In this document: positions 50,723 through 60,119 of the stretch, one piece after another | Layout of the letters: the number at the start of each line of letters is the position of its first letter | How positions within the stretch are numbered: position 1 is the first letter of the stretch | Origin: JAGXQV01 sp964527565 | GTDB taxonomy: Bacteria > Pseudomonadota > Gammaproteobacteria > Burkholderiales > Sulfuricellaceae | Assembly (NCBI GenBank): GCA_964527565.1 | Contig: CAZGOY010000009.1 | Coordinates: forward strand, 1-64,000 | Reading direction: 5' to 3' | Length of the DNA stretch: 64,000 bases | Program-made: the position numbers and the translations under genes | Notes under the pieces: model-generated | Database searches by the model: none | What the model saw: the letters and a program-made list of their open reading frames with translations, nothing else | Told to the model about the DNA's origin: nothing

Positions 50723-51709
50723 ATGCATCTGAAGAAAATCATTGTGGCGCTCGGCCTTGCCGCCGGTTCCGCCTTTATTGCGCAAAGCGCCCTGGCGCAA
50801 GCGGTCAAGGTCGATTCGAACCTGCCCACTTATCAAAAGGCCAGCGGCGTTTCCGGCAATTTCACCAGCGTCGGTTCCGACACGCTGAACAACCTCATGA
50901 CGCTGTGGGCGGAAACCTACAAGCGCAACTACCCTAACGTCAATATCCAGATCCAGGGCGCCGGTTCATCCACTGCGCCCCCCGCGCTGATCGAAGGCGC
51001 CGCCAACTTCGGCCCGATGAGCCGCATGATGAACGCCAAGGAAATCGAAGCCTTCGAGAAGAAGCACGGCTACAAGCCGACGCCCGTGCCGGTGGCCATC
51101 GATGCACTGGCGGTGTACGTCAACAAGGACAATCCGATCAAGGGGCTGTCGATTCCCCAGGTGGATGCGATTTTCTCCGCCACGCGCAAGTGCGGCGGCG
51201 CTGCCGACATCAGTAAATGGGGCCAGGTGGGCATGAGCGGCGAATGGGCCAGCCGCGACATCGCGCTGTATGGCCGCAATTCGGTGTCCGGCACCTACGG
51301 TTATTACAAGGAAAAAGCCTTGTGCAAGGGCGACTTCAAGCGCAACGTCGCCGAGCAGCCCGGCTCCGCCTCGGTGGTGCAAAGCGTGACTGGCCAGCTT
51401 AACGCCATCGGCTATTCCGGCATCGGCTACAAGACCTCCGGCGTGCGCGCCCTGCCGCTGTCCAGCAAGGACGGCCAGCCCTTCGTTGAGGCCGATGCCA
51501 AGCATGCGCTGGACGGCACCTATCCGCTTTCCCGCGTGCTCTACGTTTACGTGAACAAGCGCCCGAATCAGCCGCTCCAGCCGCTGGAGCGCGAGTTCGT
51601 CAAGTTGGTGCTGTCGCAGGAAGGCCAGGAAGTGGTGGTCAAGGACGGCTTCGTGCCGATGCCCGCCGCCATGGCGAAAAAAGCGCTGACCGATCTGGGC
51701 ATCCAGTAA
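50723..51709 (+). CDS. Second PstS-like substrate-binding protein
   Basis: The protein has 328 residues. The signal peptide is MHLKKIIVALGLAAGSAFIA to ALAQ. GNFTSVGSDTLNNLMTLWAE, IQGAGSSTAPPALIEGAANF and YGRNSVSGTYGYY are the phosphate-site loops of the PBP_like_2 family, with serines and Arg/Asp at the ligand positions. It is distant from the first PstS. AAGGAG precedes the ATG. It is the first gene on the plus strand before the pst permease genes. Confidence 0.93.
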   Translation: MHLKKIIVALGLAAGSAFIAQSALAQAVKVDSNLPTYQKASGVSGNFTSVGSDTLNNLMTLWAETYKRNYPNVNIQIQGAGSSTAPPALIEGAANFGPMSRMMNAKEIEAFEKKHGYKPTPVPVAIDALAVYVNKDNPIKGLSIPQVDAIFSATRKCGGAADISKWGQVGMSGEWASRDIALYGRNSVSGTYGYYKEKALCKGDFKRNVAEQPGSASVVQSVTGQLNAIGYSGIGYKTSGVRALPLSSKDGQPFVEADAKHALDGTYPLSRVLYVYVNKRPNQPLQPLEREFVKLVLSQEGQEVVVKDGFVPMPAAMAKKALTDLGIQ

Positions 51710-51781
51710 CACAGTCATGCTGTTCGCCCCGCCGCCGCGTCGCGCGTCGGCGGGGCGAGCGCAACGATGGAGAAATCAACT

Positions 51782-52375
51782 ATGGAATTCATCAAGCAAC
51801 GCATCCTGCCTTACGCCCTGGTTTCCGTCCTGGCGTTGGGCACCCTCGCGGGTTGCGCCACCCAGCCCGGCTCCGGCCAGCCTTCGGACACCCGGAGCGC
51901 CGCGCAAGCTGCCGAAAAACAGCATTACTTCCTGGTGCGTCACGAAAGCGGCCGCCTTTACGCCTTTGGCGATGCCAAGAATTACCTCCTGTTCATGGAG
52001 AACGGCGAGGTGCCGTTGACCCGCACTCGTATCGGCGCAGGGCCGAACGGTGAAACCGTGGTTTTCGGCATTACCGGCAAAGAGAGCAAGAGCCTGGACA
52101 AGCCTTCCGCCGGCGAAATGTTCTACGACGGCAAGATGGGTGAGGTGGGCGCCTTTTACGGTGAAGTGTTCAGCGGCGGTCGCTACCACGTCTTCGGCGA
52201 ATGGCCGGATTTCAAGGACTATCTGAGTCACAAGGAAATCACCTTCACCTTCACCGAAATCGGTACCGGCCCGAAGGGAGAAACCGTGATTTACGCCCTG
52301 AACAAGAAGACCAAGGACCAGGGCCGTCCGCTGGCGCTGATCGAGGCCTTCAAGACACTGCGGCAAGCCAGGTAA
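51782..52375 (+). CDS. Lipoprotein with two internal repeats, in the phosphate locus
   Basis: The protein has 197 residues. A lipobox LAGC follows a hydrophobic signal (LVSVLALGTLAGC). Residues about 48-100 (FLVRHESGRLYAFGD...IGAGPNGETVVFGI) and 120-185 (YGEVFSGGRYHVFGE...IGTGPKGETVIYAL) are repeats of a roughly 50-residue unit. GGAG precedes the ATG at 51782. It is bounded downstream by a strong terminator. Function unknown; probably part of the phosphate-starvation response by position. Confidence 0.82.
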   Translation: MEFIKQRILPYALVSVLALGTLAGCATQPGSGQPSDTRSAAQAAEKQHYFLVRHESGRLYAFGDAKNYLLFMENGEVPLTRTRIGAGPNGETVVFGITGKESKSLDKPSAGEMFYDGKMGEVGAFYGEVFSGGRYHVFGEWPDFKDYLSHKEITFTFTEIGTGPKGETVIYALNKKTKDQGRPLALIEAFKTLRQAR

Positions 52376-52406
52376 GGTGTTCCGGGTGCTCCGTTCCGGC
52401 GGGGCG

Positions 52407-52435
52407 GGGCTGAACCGGCGGTTCAGCCCGTTTTT
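52407..52435 (+). terminator. Rho-independent terminator before pstC
   Basis: GGGCTGAACC-GGC-GGTTCAGCCC forms a perfect 10-bp stem followed by G and TTTTT. It should end the transcript of the second phosphate-binding protein and lipoprotein. Confidence 0.9.
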
Positions 52436-52442
52436 ATGTAGG

Positions 52443-52475
52443 CCGATGCCGCAGCGCGGTGTGCTGCGGCATCGG
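52443..52475 (+). promoter_or_regulatory. Perfect 13-bp hairpin directly upstream of pstC
   Basis: CCGATGCCGCAGC and GCTGCGGCATCGG enclose a 7-base loop. No T tract follows. The pstC ATG is 14 bases after it, leaving no space for a promoter between the hairpin and the gene. It could stabilise or attenuate the pstCAB message. Confidence 0.7.
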
Positions 52476-52489
52476 TAATGCGGTGACTC

Positions 52490-54766
52490 ATGGAAAAGAT
52501 CGAAACCAGCATCAGCAAGGTGGGCGGCCATACCGGCCGCCGCATGGCGAAGGACAAGCTGTTCAAGCACTTGATGACGATTGGCGGCTTGAGCGTCATC
52601 ATCGCCATCAGCGCCATCTTTTTCTATCTCGCCAGCGTCGTCGTGCCGATCTTCATGCCGGCGGAAATGGAGGCGTTGAAACGCTTTGCCGTGCCGCGCA
52701 CCGCGTCGGAGCAAACGGTCCATCTGACGGCGGAAGAGCAGGCCGAGATCGGCATGCGCCTGTCCGGGGAAGGCGGTGTCAGTTTCTTCGATTTGCGCGA
52801 CGGGCGCGTCCTGGCGGAAGAGCGCGTCGCCCTGCCCAGCGGCACGAAAATCACCAGCTTCGCGGCGGGCGACCTGTCGCAGCGCACCGTGGCATATGGG
52901 CTTTCCGACGGGCGCATGCTGGCGGTCGAGCAGGCGTTCACCACGTCTTTCAAGCAGGACTTGGCGGATGCCGCCAAGGACATCCGCACCATCACGCCCG
53001 GCCTCGCCTATCCCCTCGGCAGGACGCCGCTGCTGGTCGATGCCTCCGGCCAGCCGCTCAAGCTGCTGGCCATGCAGCATCACGAAGATGAGGCCAGTGT
53101 AGTCGCGCTCACGGCAGACGGGCGCCTGGTGTTGGCAAGCTTCAAGAGCCAAACCAATCTGCTGACGGGCGAGCGCACCAGCGAGCGCGCCCAGATCGAG
53201 CTGCCGCCGGTCGAGGGCGAAATTACCCAACTGTTGCTGGAAGTAAAGCAGCGCGACCTCTACGTCCTGCATGGCGGCCGCTACGTCAGCCACTACGACC
53301 TCATGAACAAGGACGCGCCGCGCCTGGTGCAGACGGTGGCCCTGGTTCCAGAGGGCGAAAGCATCAGCGCCGCAACCATGCTTAGCGGCGGCTTCTCGCT
53401 CGTCGTCGGCACCAGCAAGGGGAATCTGGCGCAGTGGTTCCAGGTGCGCGATGCCGATAATCAAAACCACCTGACGCACATCCGTTCGTTCAAGGCGATG
53501 GCGGGGCGCGTTACCGCGCTGGCGCCGGAACACTACCGCAAGGGTTTCCTGGCGGGCGACGAAAAGGGCGGCATCGCCCTGTATTACGCCACCTCCCGGC
53601 GCCTGCTGCTCGAACATTCCACCGGCGATGCGCCGGTGCGCATGACGGGTTTCGCGCCGCGCGGCAACGCCATCCTGCTGGAGGCGGGGGACGGCAGCAT
53701 CGCCACGGCGCGCGTGGAAAACGATTACCCCGAGGTGTCCTTCCATTCCTTGTGGCAGAAAGTCTGGTACGAGAGTTACCCGGAGCCGGAATACAACTGG
53801 CAGTCTTCCGCTGCGGTTTCCGATTTCGAGCCCAAGTTCAGCGTTGCCCCGCTCACCTTCGGCACGCTCAAGGCGGCGTTCTACGCCATGCTGGTGGCGG
53901 TGCCGCTGGCGGTGATGGGGGCGATTTTCGCCGCCTATTTCATGTCGCCCAAAATGCGCGGCGTGGTCAAGCCTTCAATCGAGATCATGGAGGCCTTGCC
54001 GACGGTGATTCTCGGTTTTCTCGCCGGTCTGTGGCTGGCGCCCTGGGTGGACAACAATCTGCCGGGCACCCTGATCGCCATTTTCCTGCTGCCGTTCAGC
54101 TTCGTCATCACCGCCTATCTCTGGCACCGGCTGCCGCGCCGCATCAGCGAACGCGTCGGGCCGGGCTGGGAAGCGGCGCTGCTGGTGCCGGTGATTATCG
54201 CGGTCATTGCCATCGCCATTCAGTTGGGGCATCCCGTCGAGGCGGCCCTGTTCGGCGGCAACATGCCGCATTGGCTGTCCAACGAACTGGGCATTACCTA
54301 CGAGCAGCGCAATTCGCTGGTGGTCGGCATCGCCATGGGCTTCGCGGTAATCCCGACAATTTTCTCGATTGCCGAGGATGCGGTGTTCAGCGTGCCCAAG
54401 CATCTGACCACCGGGTCGCTGGCGCTGGGCGCCACGCCCTGGCAGACCTTGTTCTTCGTGGTGCTGCTGACCGCCAGTCCCGGCATTTTCTCGGCGATCA
54501 TGGTGGGCATGGGGCGCGCGGTGGGCGAAACCATGATCGTGCTGATGGCCACCGGCAACACGGCGGTGATGGATTTGAGCATCTTCACCGGCTTTCGCAC
54601 CCTGTCCGCCAACATCGGCGTGGAAATGCCGGAAGCGGCGGTGGGCACCACCCACTATCGCCTGCTGTTCTTCTCGGCCCTGGTGCTGTTCGCCTTCACT
54701 TTCGCAGTGAATACCGTGGCCGAACTGGTGCGCCAGCGTCTGCGCGAAAAATACAGCTCTCTGTAA
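52490..54766 (+). CDS. pstC: Phosphate ABC transporter permease PstC (long form)
   Basis: The protein has 758 residues. The first membrane helix (about 30-52) is followed by an unusually long periplasmic region (about 55-455, beta-rich). The permease domain occupies about 455-758 with the EAA-like loop SVPKHLTTGSLALGATPWQT. Standard PstC has about 320 residues; long forms with this insert are known in Pseudomonas and betaproteobacteria. It builds the phosphate channel with PstA. Confidence 0.95.
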   Translation: MEKIETSISKVGGHTGRRMAKDKLFKHLMTIGGLSVIIAISAIFFYLASVVVPIFMPAEMEALKRFAVPRTASEQTVHLTAEEQAEIGMRLSGEGGVSFFDLRDGRVLAEERVALPSGTKITSFAAGDLSQRTVAYGLSDGRMLAVEQAFTTSFKQDLADAAKDIRTITPGLAYPLGRTPLLVDASGQPLKLLAMQHHEDEASVVALTADGRLVLASFKSQTNLLTGERTSERAQIELPPVEGEITQLLLEVKQRDLYVLHGGRYVSHYDLMNKDAPRLVQTVALVPEGESISAATMLSGGFSLVVGTSKGNLAQWFQVRDADNQNHLTHIRSFKAMAGRVTALAPEHYRKGFLAGDEKGGIALYYATSRRLLLEHSTGDAPVRMTGFAPRGNAILLEAGDGSIATARVENDYPEVSFHSLWQKVWYESYPEPEYNWQSSAAVSDFEPKFSVAPLTFGTLKAAFYAMLVAVPLAVMGAIFAAYFMSPKMRGVVKPSIEIMEALPTVILGFLAGLWLAPWVDNNLPGTLIAIFLLPFSFVITAYLWHRLPRRISERVGPGWEAALLVPVIIAVIAIAIQLGHPVEAALFGGNMPHWLSNELGITYEQRNSLVVGIAMGFAVIPTIFSIAEDAVFSVPKHLTTGSLALGATPWQTLFFVVLLTASPGIFSAIMVGMGRAVGETMIVLMATGNTAVMDLSIFTGFRTLSANIGVEMPEAAVGTTHYRLLFFSALVLFAFTFAVNTVAELVRQRLREKYSSL

Positions 54767-54787
54767 AGGATAAAAGGATGAATCGGC

Positions 54788-56443
54788 ATGCGTAACTGGT
54801 ATAAGAGCGGGGAACCCTGGATCTGGACGACCGCTGGCGCGGTAGCGCTGTCACTGGTGGCGGTGTATGCGGTGGTGTGGCTAACCGCCGCGCGCGGTCT
54901 GACGCACTTCTGGCCGAAACCGCTGGTCGAGACCGTGGTGAAAATGCCGGACGGCGCGCAGGGCAGGCTGATCGGCGAATTGCGCGAAAAAGAGGAAGTC
55001 TCGGTGGCGCGCCTGCGCGAGGCGGGTTTCACCATCGACAGCCAGGACAGCTTCAGCTATCGCTATCTGTTCAAGCAGGGCAACCGCGACGTATACGGCG
55101 TCGATTTCAAATGGTTCGCCGCGCCGATGCTGGGTGAATTCACCCAGCCGCTGGACCTGATTACCATCGAGCGCCGCGAGTGGGGCAATTTCTACGGCCA
55201 TCTGAAGGCGCTCAAGTCTTCCGGCAAAGTGGTTGCCGAGGGGGCGGCTGCCTGGCCGGAGCTGGAAAAGCGCCTGGCGCGCTCCAATGCCTTGTTCAAC
55301 GAAGCGTTGCGCATCGAGAAATCCGACATCGGCAAGATCAATTTCGCTCTGGAACGTCTGCGCCTGAGCGAACGCAAGCTGGAGCTTCAGGGGCGCCTCG
55401 GCGAGGCGGACAAGGCCGATTTTTCGCGCCAGCGCGCAGCGCGGGAGGCGGATTTCGCCGCCTTGCAGGGGCGTCTCGAAAGCATACGGCACGAACTGGA
55501 GCAGGACAGTATCAGCGTCGAGATCATGACCGGCGCGCTGGTGGATATTCCGATGTCCAAAGTGGCCGACGTTTACCTGCCCAATGCCATGAACCTGTGG
55601 GACAAGATCACCTTTTACGCGCACAAGTTCAGCGAGTTCGTCGCCGACGACCCGCGCGAGGCCAATACCGAAGGCGGCATCTTCCCGGCGATTTTCGGCA
55701 CCGTGATGATGGTGCTGCTGATGTCGGCGATGGTCACGCCACTGGGCATCATGGCGGCGGTGTATATGCGCGAATACGCCAGGCAGGGGCCGCTGATCCG
55801 CGTGATCCGCATTTCGGTGAACAATCTGGCCGGTGTGCCCTCCATCGTCTACGGGGTGTTCGGCCTGGGGTTCTTCGTCTATTTCCTGGGCGGCAACATC
55901 GACCAGCTTTTCTTTCCCGAGGCGCTGCCGGCGCCGACCTTCGGCAGCCCCGGCATTCTCTGGGCCTCGCTCACCCTGGCGATACTGACCCTGCCGGTGG
56001 TGATTGTTTCCACCGAGGAAGGCCTGGCACGCGTGCCGCGTTCCGTGCGTGAAGGCAGCCTCGCGCTCGGCGCCACCAAGGCCGAGACCTTGTGGCGCAC
56101 GGTTTTGCCGATGGCCAGCCCGGCGATGATGACCGGGCTGATCCTCGCCGTCGCCCGTGCGGCGGGCGAGGTGGCGCCGCTGATGCTGGTCGGCGTGGTC
56201 AAGCTGGCGCCGAGCCTGCCGCTGGACGGCAACTTTCCCTTCCTGCATCTGGAACGCAAGTTCATGCACCTCGGTTTCCACATCTACGACGTCGGCTTCC
56301 AAAGCCCCAACGTCGAGGCGGCGCGCCCGCTGGTCTATGCCACCGCCCTGTTGCTGGTGATTATCATCGTGGTGCTCAATCTGGCCGCGATCCGCATGCG
56401 CAACCGCCTGCGCGAAAGACTGCGCGGGCTGGATGGGGTGTGA
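54788..56443 (+). CDS. pstA: Phosphate ABC transporter permease PstA (long form)
   Basis: The protein has 551 residues. One membrane helix (about 15-33), a periplasmic coiled insert (about 55-290) and a permease domain (about 290-551) with the EAA loop RVPRSVREGSLALGATKAET. The ATG at 54788 overlaps a five-codon frame (ATG 54778, MNRHA, stop 54795) that has the nearer AAGG; this could reduce or couple initiation. It follows pstC by 21 bases. Confidence 0.95.
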   Translation: MRNWYKSGEPWIWTTAGAVALSLVAVYAVVWLTAARGLTHFWPKPLVETVVKMPDGAQGRLIGELREKEEVSVARLREAGFTIDSQDSFSYRYLFKQGNRDVYGVDFKWFAAPMLGEFTQPLDLITIERREWGNFYGHLKALKSSGKVVAEGAAAWPELEKRLARSNALFNEALRIEKSDIGKINFALERLRLSERKLELQGRLGEADKADFSRQRAAREADFAALQGRLESIRHELEQDSISVEIMTGALVDIPMSKVADVYLPNAMNLWDKITFYAHKFSEFVADDPREANTEGGIFPAIFGTVMMVLLMSAMVTPLGIMAAVYMREYARQGPLIRVIRISVNNLAGVPSIVYGVFGLGFFVYFLGGNIDQLFFPEALPAPTFGSPGILWASLTLAILTLPVVIVSTEEGLARVPRSVREGSLALGATKAETLWRTVLPMASPAMMTGLILAVARAAGEVAPLMLVGVVKLAPSLPLDGNFPFLHLERKFMHLGFHIYDVGFQSPNVEAARPLVYATALLLVIIIVVLNLAAIRMRNRLRERLRGLDGV

Positions 56444-56487
56444 CCTTCCACCTGGCTGAACTTACTCTGTTTTAAGGAACGATCTCG

Positions 56488-57315
56488 ATGAACGATACCA
56501 GCAAGAAAACGCACGCCATACCACTCGGCGACCTGGGGCGCACCCCGATGGAAGCCACCAGCGACATGGTGCTGCGCGTGGAAAACCTGAACCTGTATTA
56601 CGGCGACACGCAGGCGCTGAACAACGTCAACCTGGAAATACCGCGCAACCGCGTCACCGCATTCATCGGCCCCAGCGGTTGCGGAAAATCGACCCTGTTG
56701 CGCTGTTTCAACCGGATGAACGACCTGGTGGACATCTGCAAGATTGATGGCCGTATCCTGCTGGACGGCAAGAATATCTTTGACCGTGACGTCAACGTGG
56801 CCCTGCTGCGGCGGCGCATCGGCATGGTGTTTCAGAAGCCCAACCCGTTTCCCAAGTCGATTTACGAAAATGTCGCCTACGGCTTGCGCATCATGGGCGT
56901 CAACGACAAGGCCACTCTCGACGAGGCCGTGGAAAGGGCCTTGTGCGGCGCGGCCCTGTGGGACGAGGTCAAGGATCGCTTGCAGGAGAGCGGCATGAGT
57001 CTTTCAGGCGGCCAGCAGCAACGGCTGGTGATTGCCCGCGCCGTCGCCCTGCAACCCGAGGTGTTGCTGCTCGACGAACCGGCTTCCGCGCTGGACCCCA
57101 TCGCCACCTCGAAAATCGAGCAACTGGTTTACGACCTGAAAGGCAGCTACACCATCATCATCGTCACCCACAACATGCAGCAGGCGGCGCGCGTGTCCGA
57201 CTACACCGCGTTCATGTACATGGGCGACCTGATCGAATTCGGCGACACCGACACGCTGTTCGTCACCCCGAAGGAAGCCCGCACCTCGGATTACATTACC
57301 GGACGCTTCGGCTAG
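56488..57315 (+). CDS. pstB: Phosphate ABC transporter ATP-binding protein
   Basis: The protein has 275 residues. Walker A GPSGCGKST, Q-loop FQKPNPFPKSIYENVAYG, signature LSGGQQQRLVIARA, Walker B VLLLDEPASALDP and the H-loop THNMQQAARV are complete. PstB energises PstCA. No phoU or phoB/R gene follows, unlike E. coli. Confidence 0.98.
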   Translation: MNDTSKKTHAIPLGDLGRTPMEATSDMVLRVENLNLYYGDTQALNNVNLEIPRNRVTAFIGPSGCGKSTLLRCFNRMNDLVDICKIDGRILLDGKNIFDRDVNVALLRRRIGMVFQKPNPFPKSIYENVAYGLRIMGVNDKATLDEAVERALCGAALWDEVKDRLQESGMSLSGGQQQRLVIARAVALQPEVLLLDEPASALDPIATSKIEQLVYDLKGSYTIIIVTHNMQQAARVSDYTAFMYMGDLIEFGDTDTLFVTPKEARTSDYITGRFG

Positions 57316-57322
57316 GTTGACC

Positions 57323-57357
57323 GCCCCCTTCCCGAAGAGAGGGGGCCTTGTTTCTTC
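57323..57357 (+). terminator. Probable terminator after pstB
   Basis: GCCCCCT (57323-57329) and AGGGGGC (57340-57346) pair around a 10-base loop, followed by CTTGTTTCTT. The T tract is imperfect. Confidence 0.5.
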
Positions 57358-57425
57358 CTGCTTGGAAAGGCGGATGGCGCATGCGAGAATCCGCCTGTCA
57401 TGAATTGTCCGGGAGAAACTCCGCC

Positions 57426-57611
57426 ATGCCTTACGTCAACATCCGCATCGCCGGCGAACTGACGCGCGAACAGAAAAAGCAGATCGCCGAAGAAGTCACC
57501 GATACGCTGGAACGCATCGCCCACAAGCCGAAATCCTATTGCGTGATTGCCTTCGACGAATCGCCCTTCGAGAATTGGGCCTTCGGCGGAAAACTGCTCG
57601 ACGAAGCGTGA
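57426..57611 (+). CDS. 4-oxalocrotonate tautomerase-like enzyme
   Basis: The protein has 61 residues. MPYVNIRIAGELTREQK gives the Pro1 catalytic residue after Met removal, and the length is typical of the family (about 62). The substrate is unknown. The ATG at 57426 is preceded by GGGAG 12 bases upstream. It overlaps uvrC (GTGA). Confidence 0.9.
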   Translation: MPYVNIRIAGELTREQKKQIAEEVTDTLERIAHKPKSYCVIAFDESPFENWAFGGKLLDEA

Positions 57612-59419
57612 GTTTCAACCACAAGCCGGTGCTCGCTTCCCTGCCGCACCTGCCCGGCGTCTATCGCATGGTCAGCGCGGCGGACGAGGTGATCTACGTC
57701 GGCAAGGCGCGCGACTTGAGGAAGCGCGTGGCCTCGTATTTCCGCAAGAGCGGCCTGATGCCGCGCACGGCGGTGATGGTGGCGCAGATCGCGCGCGTCG
57801 AAACCACCGTCACGCGCACCGAGGGCGAGGCGCTGCTGCTGGAAAACAACCTCATCAAGGCCCTGTCGCCGCGCTACAACGTGCTGTTCCGCGACGATAA
57901 ATCCTATCCTTACGTGATGCTCACCGGCCACCGTTTTCCGCGCCTGGGCTTTCATCGCGGCGCCCTCGACAAGAAGCACCAGTATTTCGGCCCCTTTCCC
58001 GCCGCCGCCTCGGTGCGCGAGAGCATCCAACTGTTGCAGAAGGTCTTCCACCTGCGCACCTGCGAGGATAGCGTGTACGCCAACCGCACCCGCCCCTGCC
58101 TGCTGCACCAGATCAAGCGCTGCACCGCGCCCTGCGTGGGGCTGATCGACGAGGAAAGCTATCGCCGCGACGTGACGCGGGCGGCGCTGTTTCTCGACGG
58201 CAGGCAACAGCAGGTGTTGCAGGAACTGGGCGAAACCATGCACGCCGAGGCCGAGGCGCTCCATTTCGAACGCGCGGCGGCGCTACGCGACCAGATTTCC
58301 GCCCTGCGCAAGGTGCAGGAAAAGCAGTTCGTCAGCTCGGAATATGGCGCCGACGCCGACGTGGTGGCGTGCGTCGAGGCGGGCGGCATCCTGTGCGTGA
58401 ACCTGGTGATGGTGCGCGGCGGGCGCCACCTGGGCGACAAGAGTTTCTTCCCGAAAAACGCCGAAGGCTGCGACCCGCAAACCGCGCTGGAAGCCTTTCT
58501 GACCCAGCATTACCTGAATCGCCCGGTGCCGCCGCAAATCGTGGTGGGCGAAATGCTGCCTGTGGAAACGCGGGAAATCCTCGAAACCCTGTTGAGCGAA
58601 CAGGCGCAGCGCCGCGTGCAGATCAACGCCCATCCCGCCGGCGAGCGCCGCGTGTGGCTGCGCATGGCGGGAGAGAACGCGCGCATCGCCGCACAACAGC
58701 GCCTCGGCCAGCAGTCTACCCAGGCGGCGCGCCTGGCGGCCCTGCAAGAAGCGCTGGGGCTGCCGGAGGGCGTGCAACGTATCGAATGTTTCGACATCAG
58801 CCATACCCTCGGCGAGGCGACGGTGGCTTCCTGCGTGGTCTACGACCAGCTCGCCATGCAGAACGGCGAATACCGCCGCTACAACATCAGCGGCATCACG
58901 CCGGGCGACGACTACGCGGCGATGCGCGACGCGCTCTCGCGGCGCTACGGCAAGATCGCCGCCGGCGAGGGCAAGATGCCCGACCTGGTGCTGATCGACG
59001 GCGGCAAGGGGCAACTCGGCGTGGCCGTCGAGGTGATGGCGGAAACCGGCCTCAACGACATCGCCCTGATCGGCGTGGCGAAAGGCGAGGAACGCAAGCC
59101 GGGGCTGGAACAGTTGATTTTTCCGGGGGGCGAAAAGGCAGTACAATTGCCCAAGGACCACCCCGGCCTGCATCTGATCCAGCAAATCCGCGACGAAGCG
59201 CACCGTTTCGCGATTAGCGGACACCGGGCGCGACGCGGTAAGGCGCGCACCCATTCGACGCTGGAAGACGTGCGCGGGGTGGGCGCGAAACGCCGCCAGA
59301 AGCTGCTGGCCCGCTTCGGCGGGCTGAAGGGCGTGCTGGCTGCCAGCGCCGACGAACTGGCGCAGGTCGAGGGCATCAGCCAGGCGCTGGCGCAACATAT
59401 CTATCAGGAACTGCACTAA
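57608..59419 (+). CDS. uvrC: UvrABC system protein C
   Basis: The protein has 603 residues: N-terminal GIY-YIG nuclease (LPGVYRMVSAADEVIYVGKA), a four-cysteine-type region (CTAPCVGLI), UVR domain (about 200), RNase H-like C-nuclease (ECFDISH, LVLIDGGKGQL) and C-terminal HhH (ILARFGGLKGVLAASADEL region). It makes both incisions in excision repair. The GTG at 57608 overlaps the tautomerase stop. Confidence 0.98.
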   Translation: MSFNHKPVLASLPHLPGVYRMVSAADEVIYVGKARDLRKRVASYFRKSGLMPRTAVMVAQIARVETTVTRTEGEALLLENNLIKALSPRYNVLFRDDKSYPYVMLTGHRFPRLGFHRGALDKKHQYFGPFPAAASVRESIQLLQKVFHLRTCEDSVYANRTRPCLLHQIKRCTAPCVGLIDEESYRRDVTRAALFLDGRQQQVLQELGETMHAEAEALHFERAAALRDQISALRKVQEKQFVSSEYGADADVVACVEAGGILCVNLVMVRGGRHLGDKSFFPKNAEGCDPQTALEAFLTQHYLNRPVPPQIVVGEMLPVETREILETLLSEQAQRRVQINAHPAGERRVWLRMAGENARIAAQQRLGQQSTQAARLAALQEALGLPEGVQRIECFDISHTLGEATVASCVVYDQLAMQNGEYRRYNISGITPGDDYAAMRDALSRRYGKIAAGEGKMPDLVLIDGGKGQLGVAVEVMAETGLNDIALIGVAKGEERKPGLEQLIFPGGEKAVQLPKDHPGLHLIQQIRDEAHRFAISGHRARRGKARTHSTLEDVRGVGAKRRQKLLARFGGLKGVLAASADELAQVEGISQALAQHIYQELH

Positions 59420-59427
59420 AAAGGCAC

Positions 59428-59988
59428 ATGCCGCTCAATATTCCCAATCTGCTCACTTGGCTGCGCATCTGGCTGATCCCGGTATTCGTCGCGGTCTATT
59501 ACCTGCCGCCGGGCTGGCTGCACCCGCACTGGGTCAATTTTACCGCCACCGCCATTTTCGGCGTGGCGGCGGCCACCGACTGGCTGGACGGCTACCTGGC
59601 GCGCGCGCTCAACCAGACCTCGGCCTTCGGCGCCTTTCTCGACCCGGTGGCCGACAAGCTGATGGTGGCGGCCGCACTCATCCTGCTGGTGCAACTGGGG
59701 CGGGTGGACGCAGTCATCGCGCTGATCATCGTCGGGCGCGAAATCACCATCTCCGCCCTGCGCGAATGGATGGCCGGTCTCGGCAAGGCCAAGAGCGTGG
59801 CGGTATCCTTCGTCGGCAAGCTCAAGACCACCGCGCAGATGACCGCCATCCTGCTGCTGCTCTACCACGACCCGCTACTGAAAGTGATTGACGCGCACTG
59901 GTGGGGAACCTGGCTGATCTACATCGCCGCCGTGCTCACCCTGTGGTCAATGGGTTACTACCTGAAAAAAGCGTTTGCGAAGAACTGA
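59428..59988 (+). CDS. pgsA: CDP-diacylglycerol-glycerol-3-phosphate 3-phosphatidyltransferase
   Basis: The protein has 186 residues with four to six helices. The CDP-alcohol phosphotransferase motif DWLDGYLARALNQ...GAFLDPVADK is intact. It commits CDP-DAG to phosphatidylglycerol. It follows uvrC by eight bases, the usual order in proteobacteria. Confidence 0.97.
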   Translation: MPLNIPNLLTWLRIWLIPVFVAVYYLPPGWLHPHWVNFTATAIFGVAAATDWLDGYLARALNQTSAFGAFLDPVADKLMVAAALILLVQLGRVDAVIALIIVGREITISALREWMAGLGKAKSVAVSFVGKLKTTAQMTAILLLLYHDPLLKVIDAHWWGTWLIYIAAVLTLWSMGYYLKKAFAKN

Positions 59989-60119
59989 AAACGCGCATTG
60001 CTAAAGGGCTCGCCGGGAATACGAAAGCACTATTGACAGCGCGCAATCCCCGAAGGGTATAACGCCGGACGTTTGGGGAGGCCGCAAGGCCGGAGATGAC
60101 CCGCAGAGGTTATGCGGTT

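Noticed and set aside
51776..53746. 656-codon minus-strand frame across the lipoprotein and pstC
   Set aside because: It runs through a perfect terminator and two real genes on the other strand.
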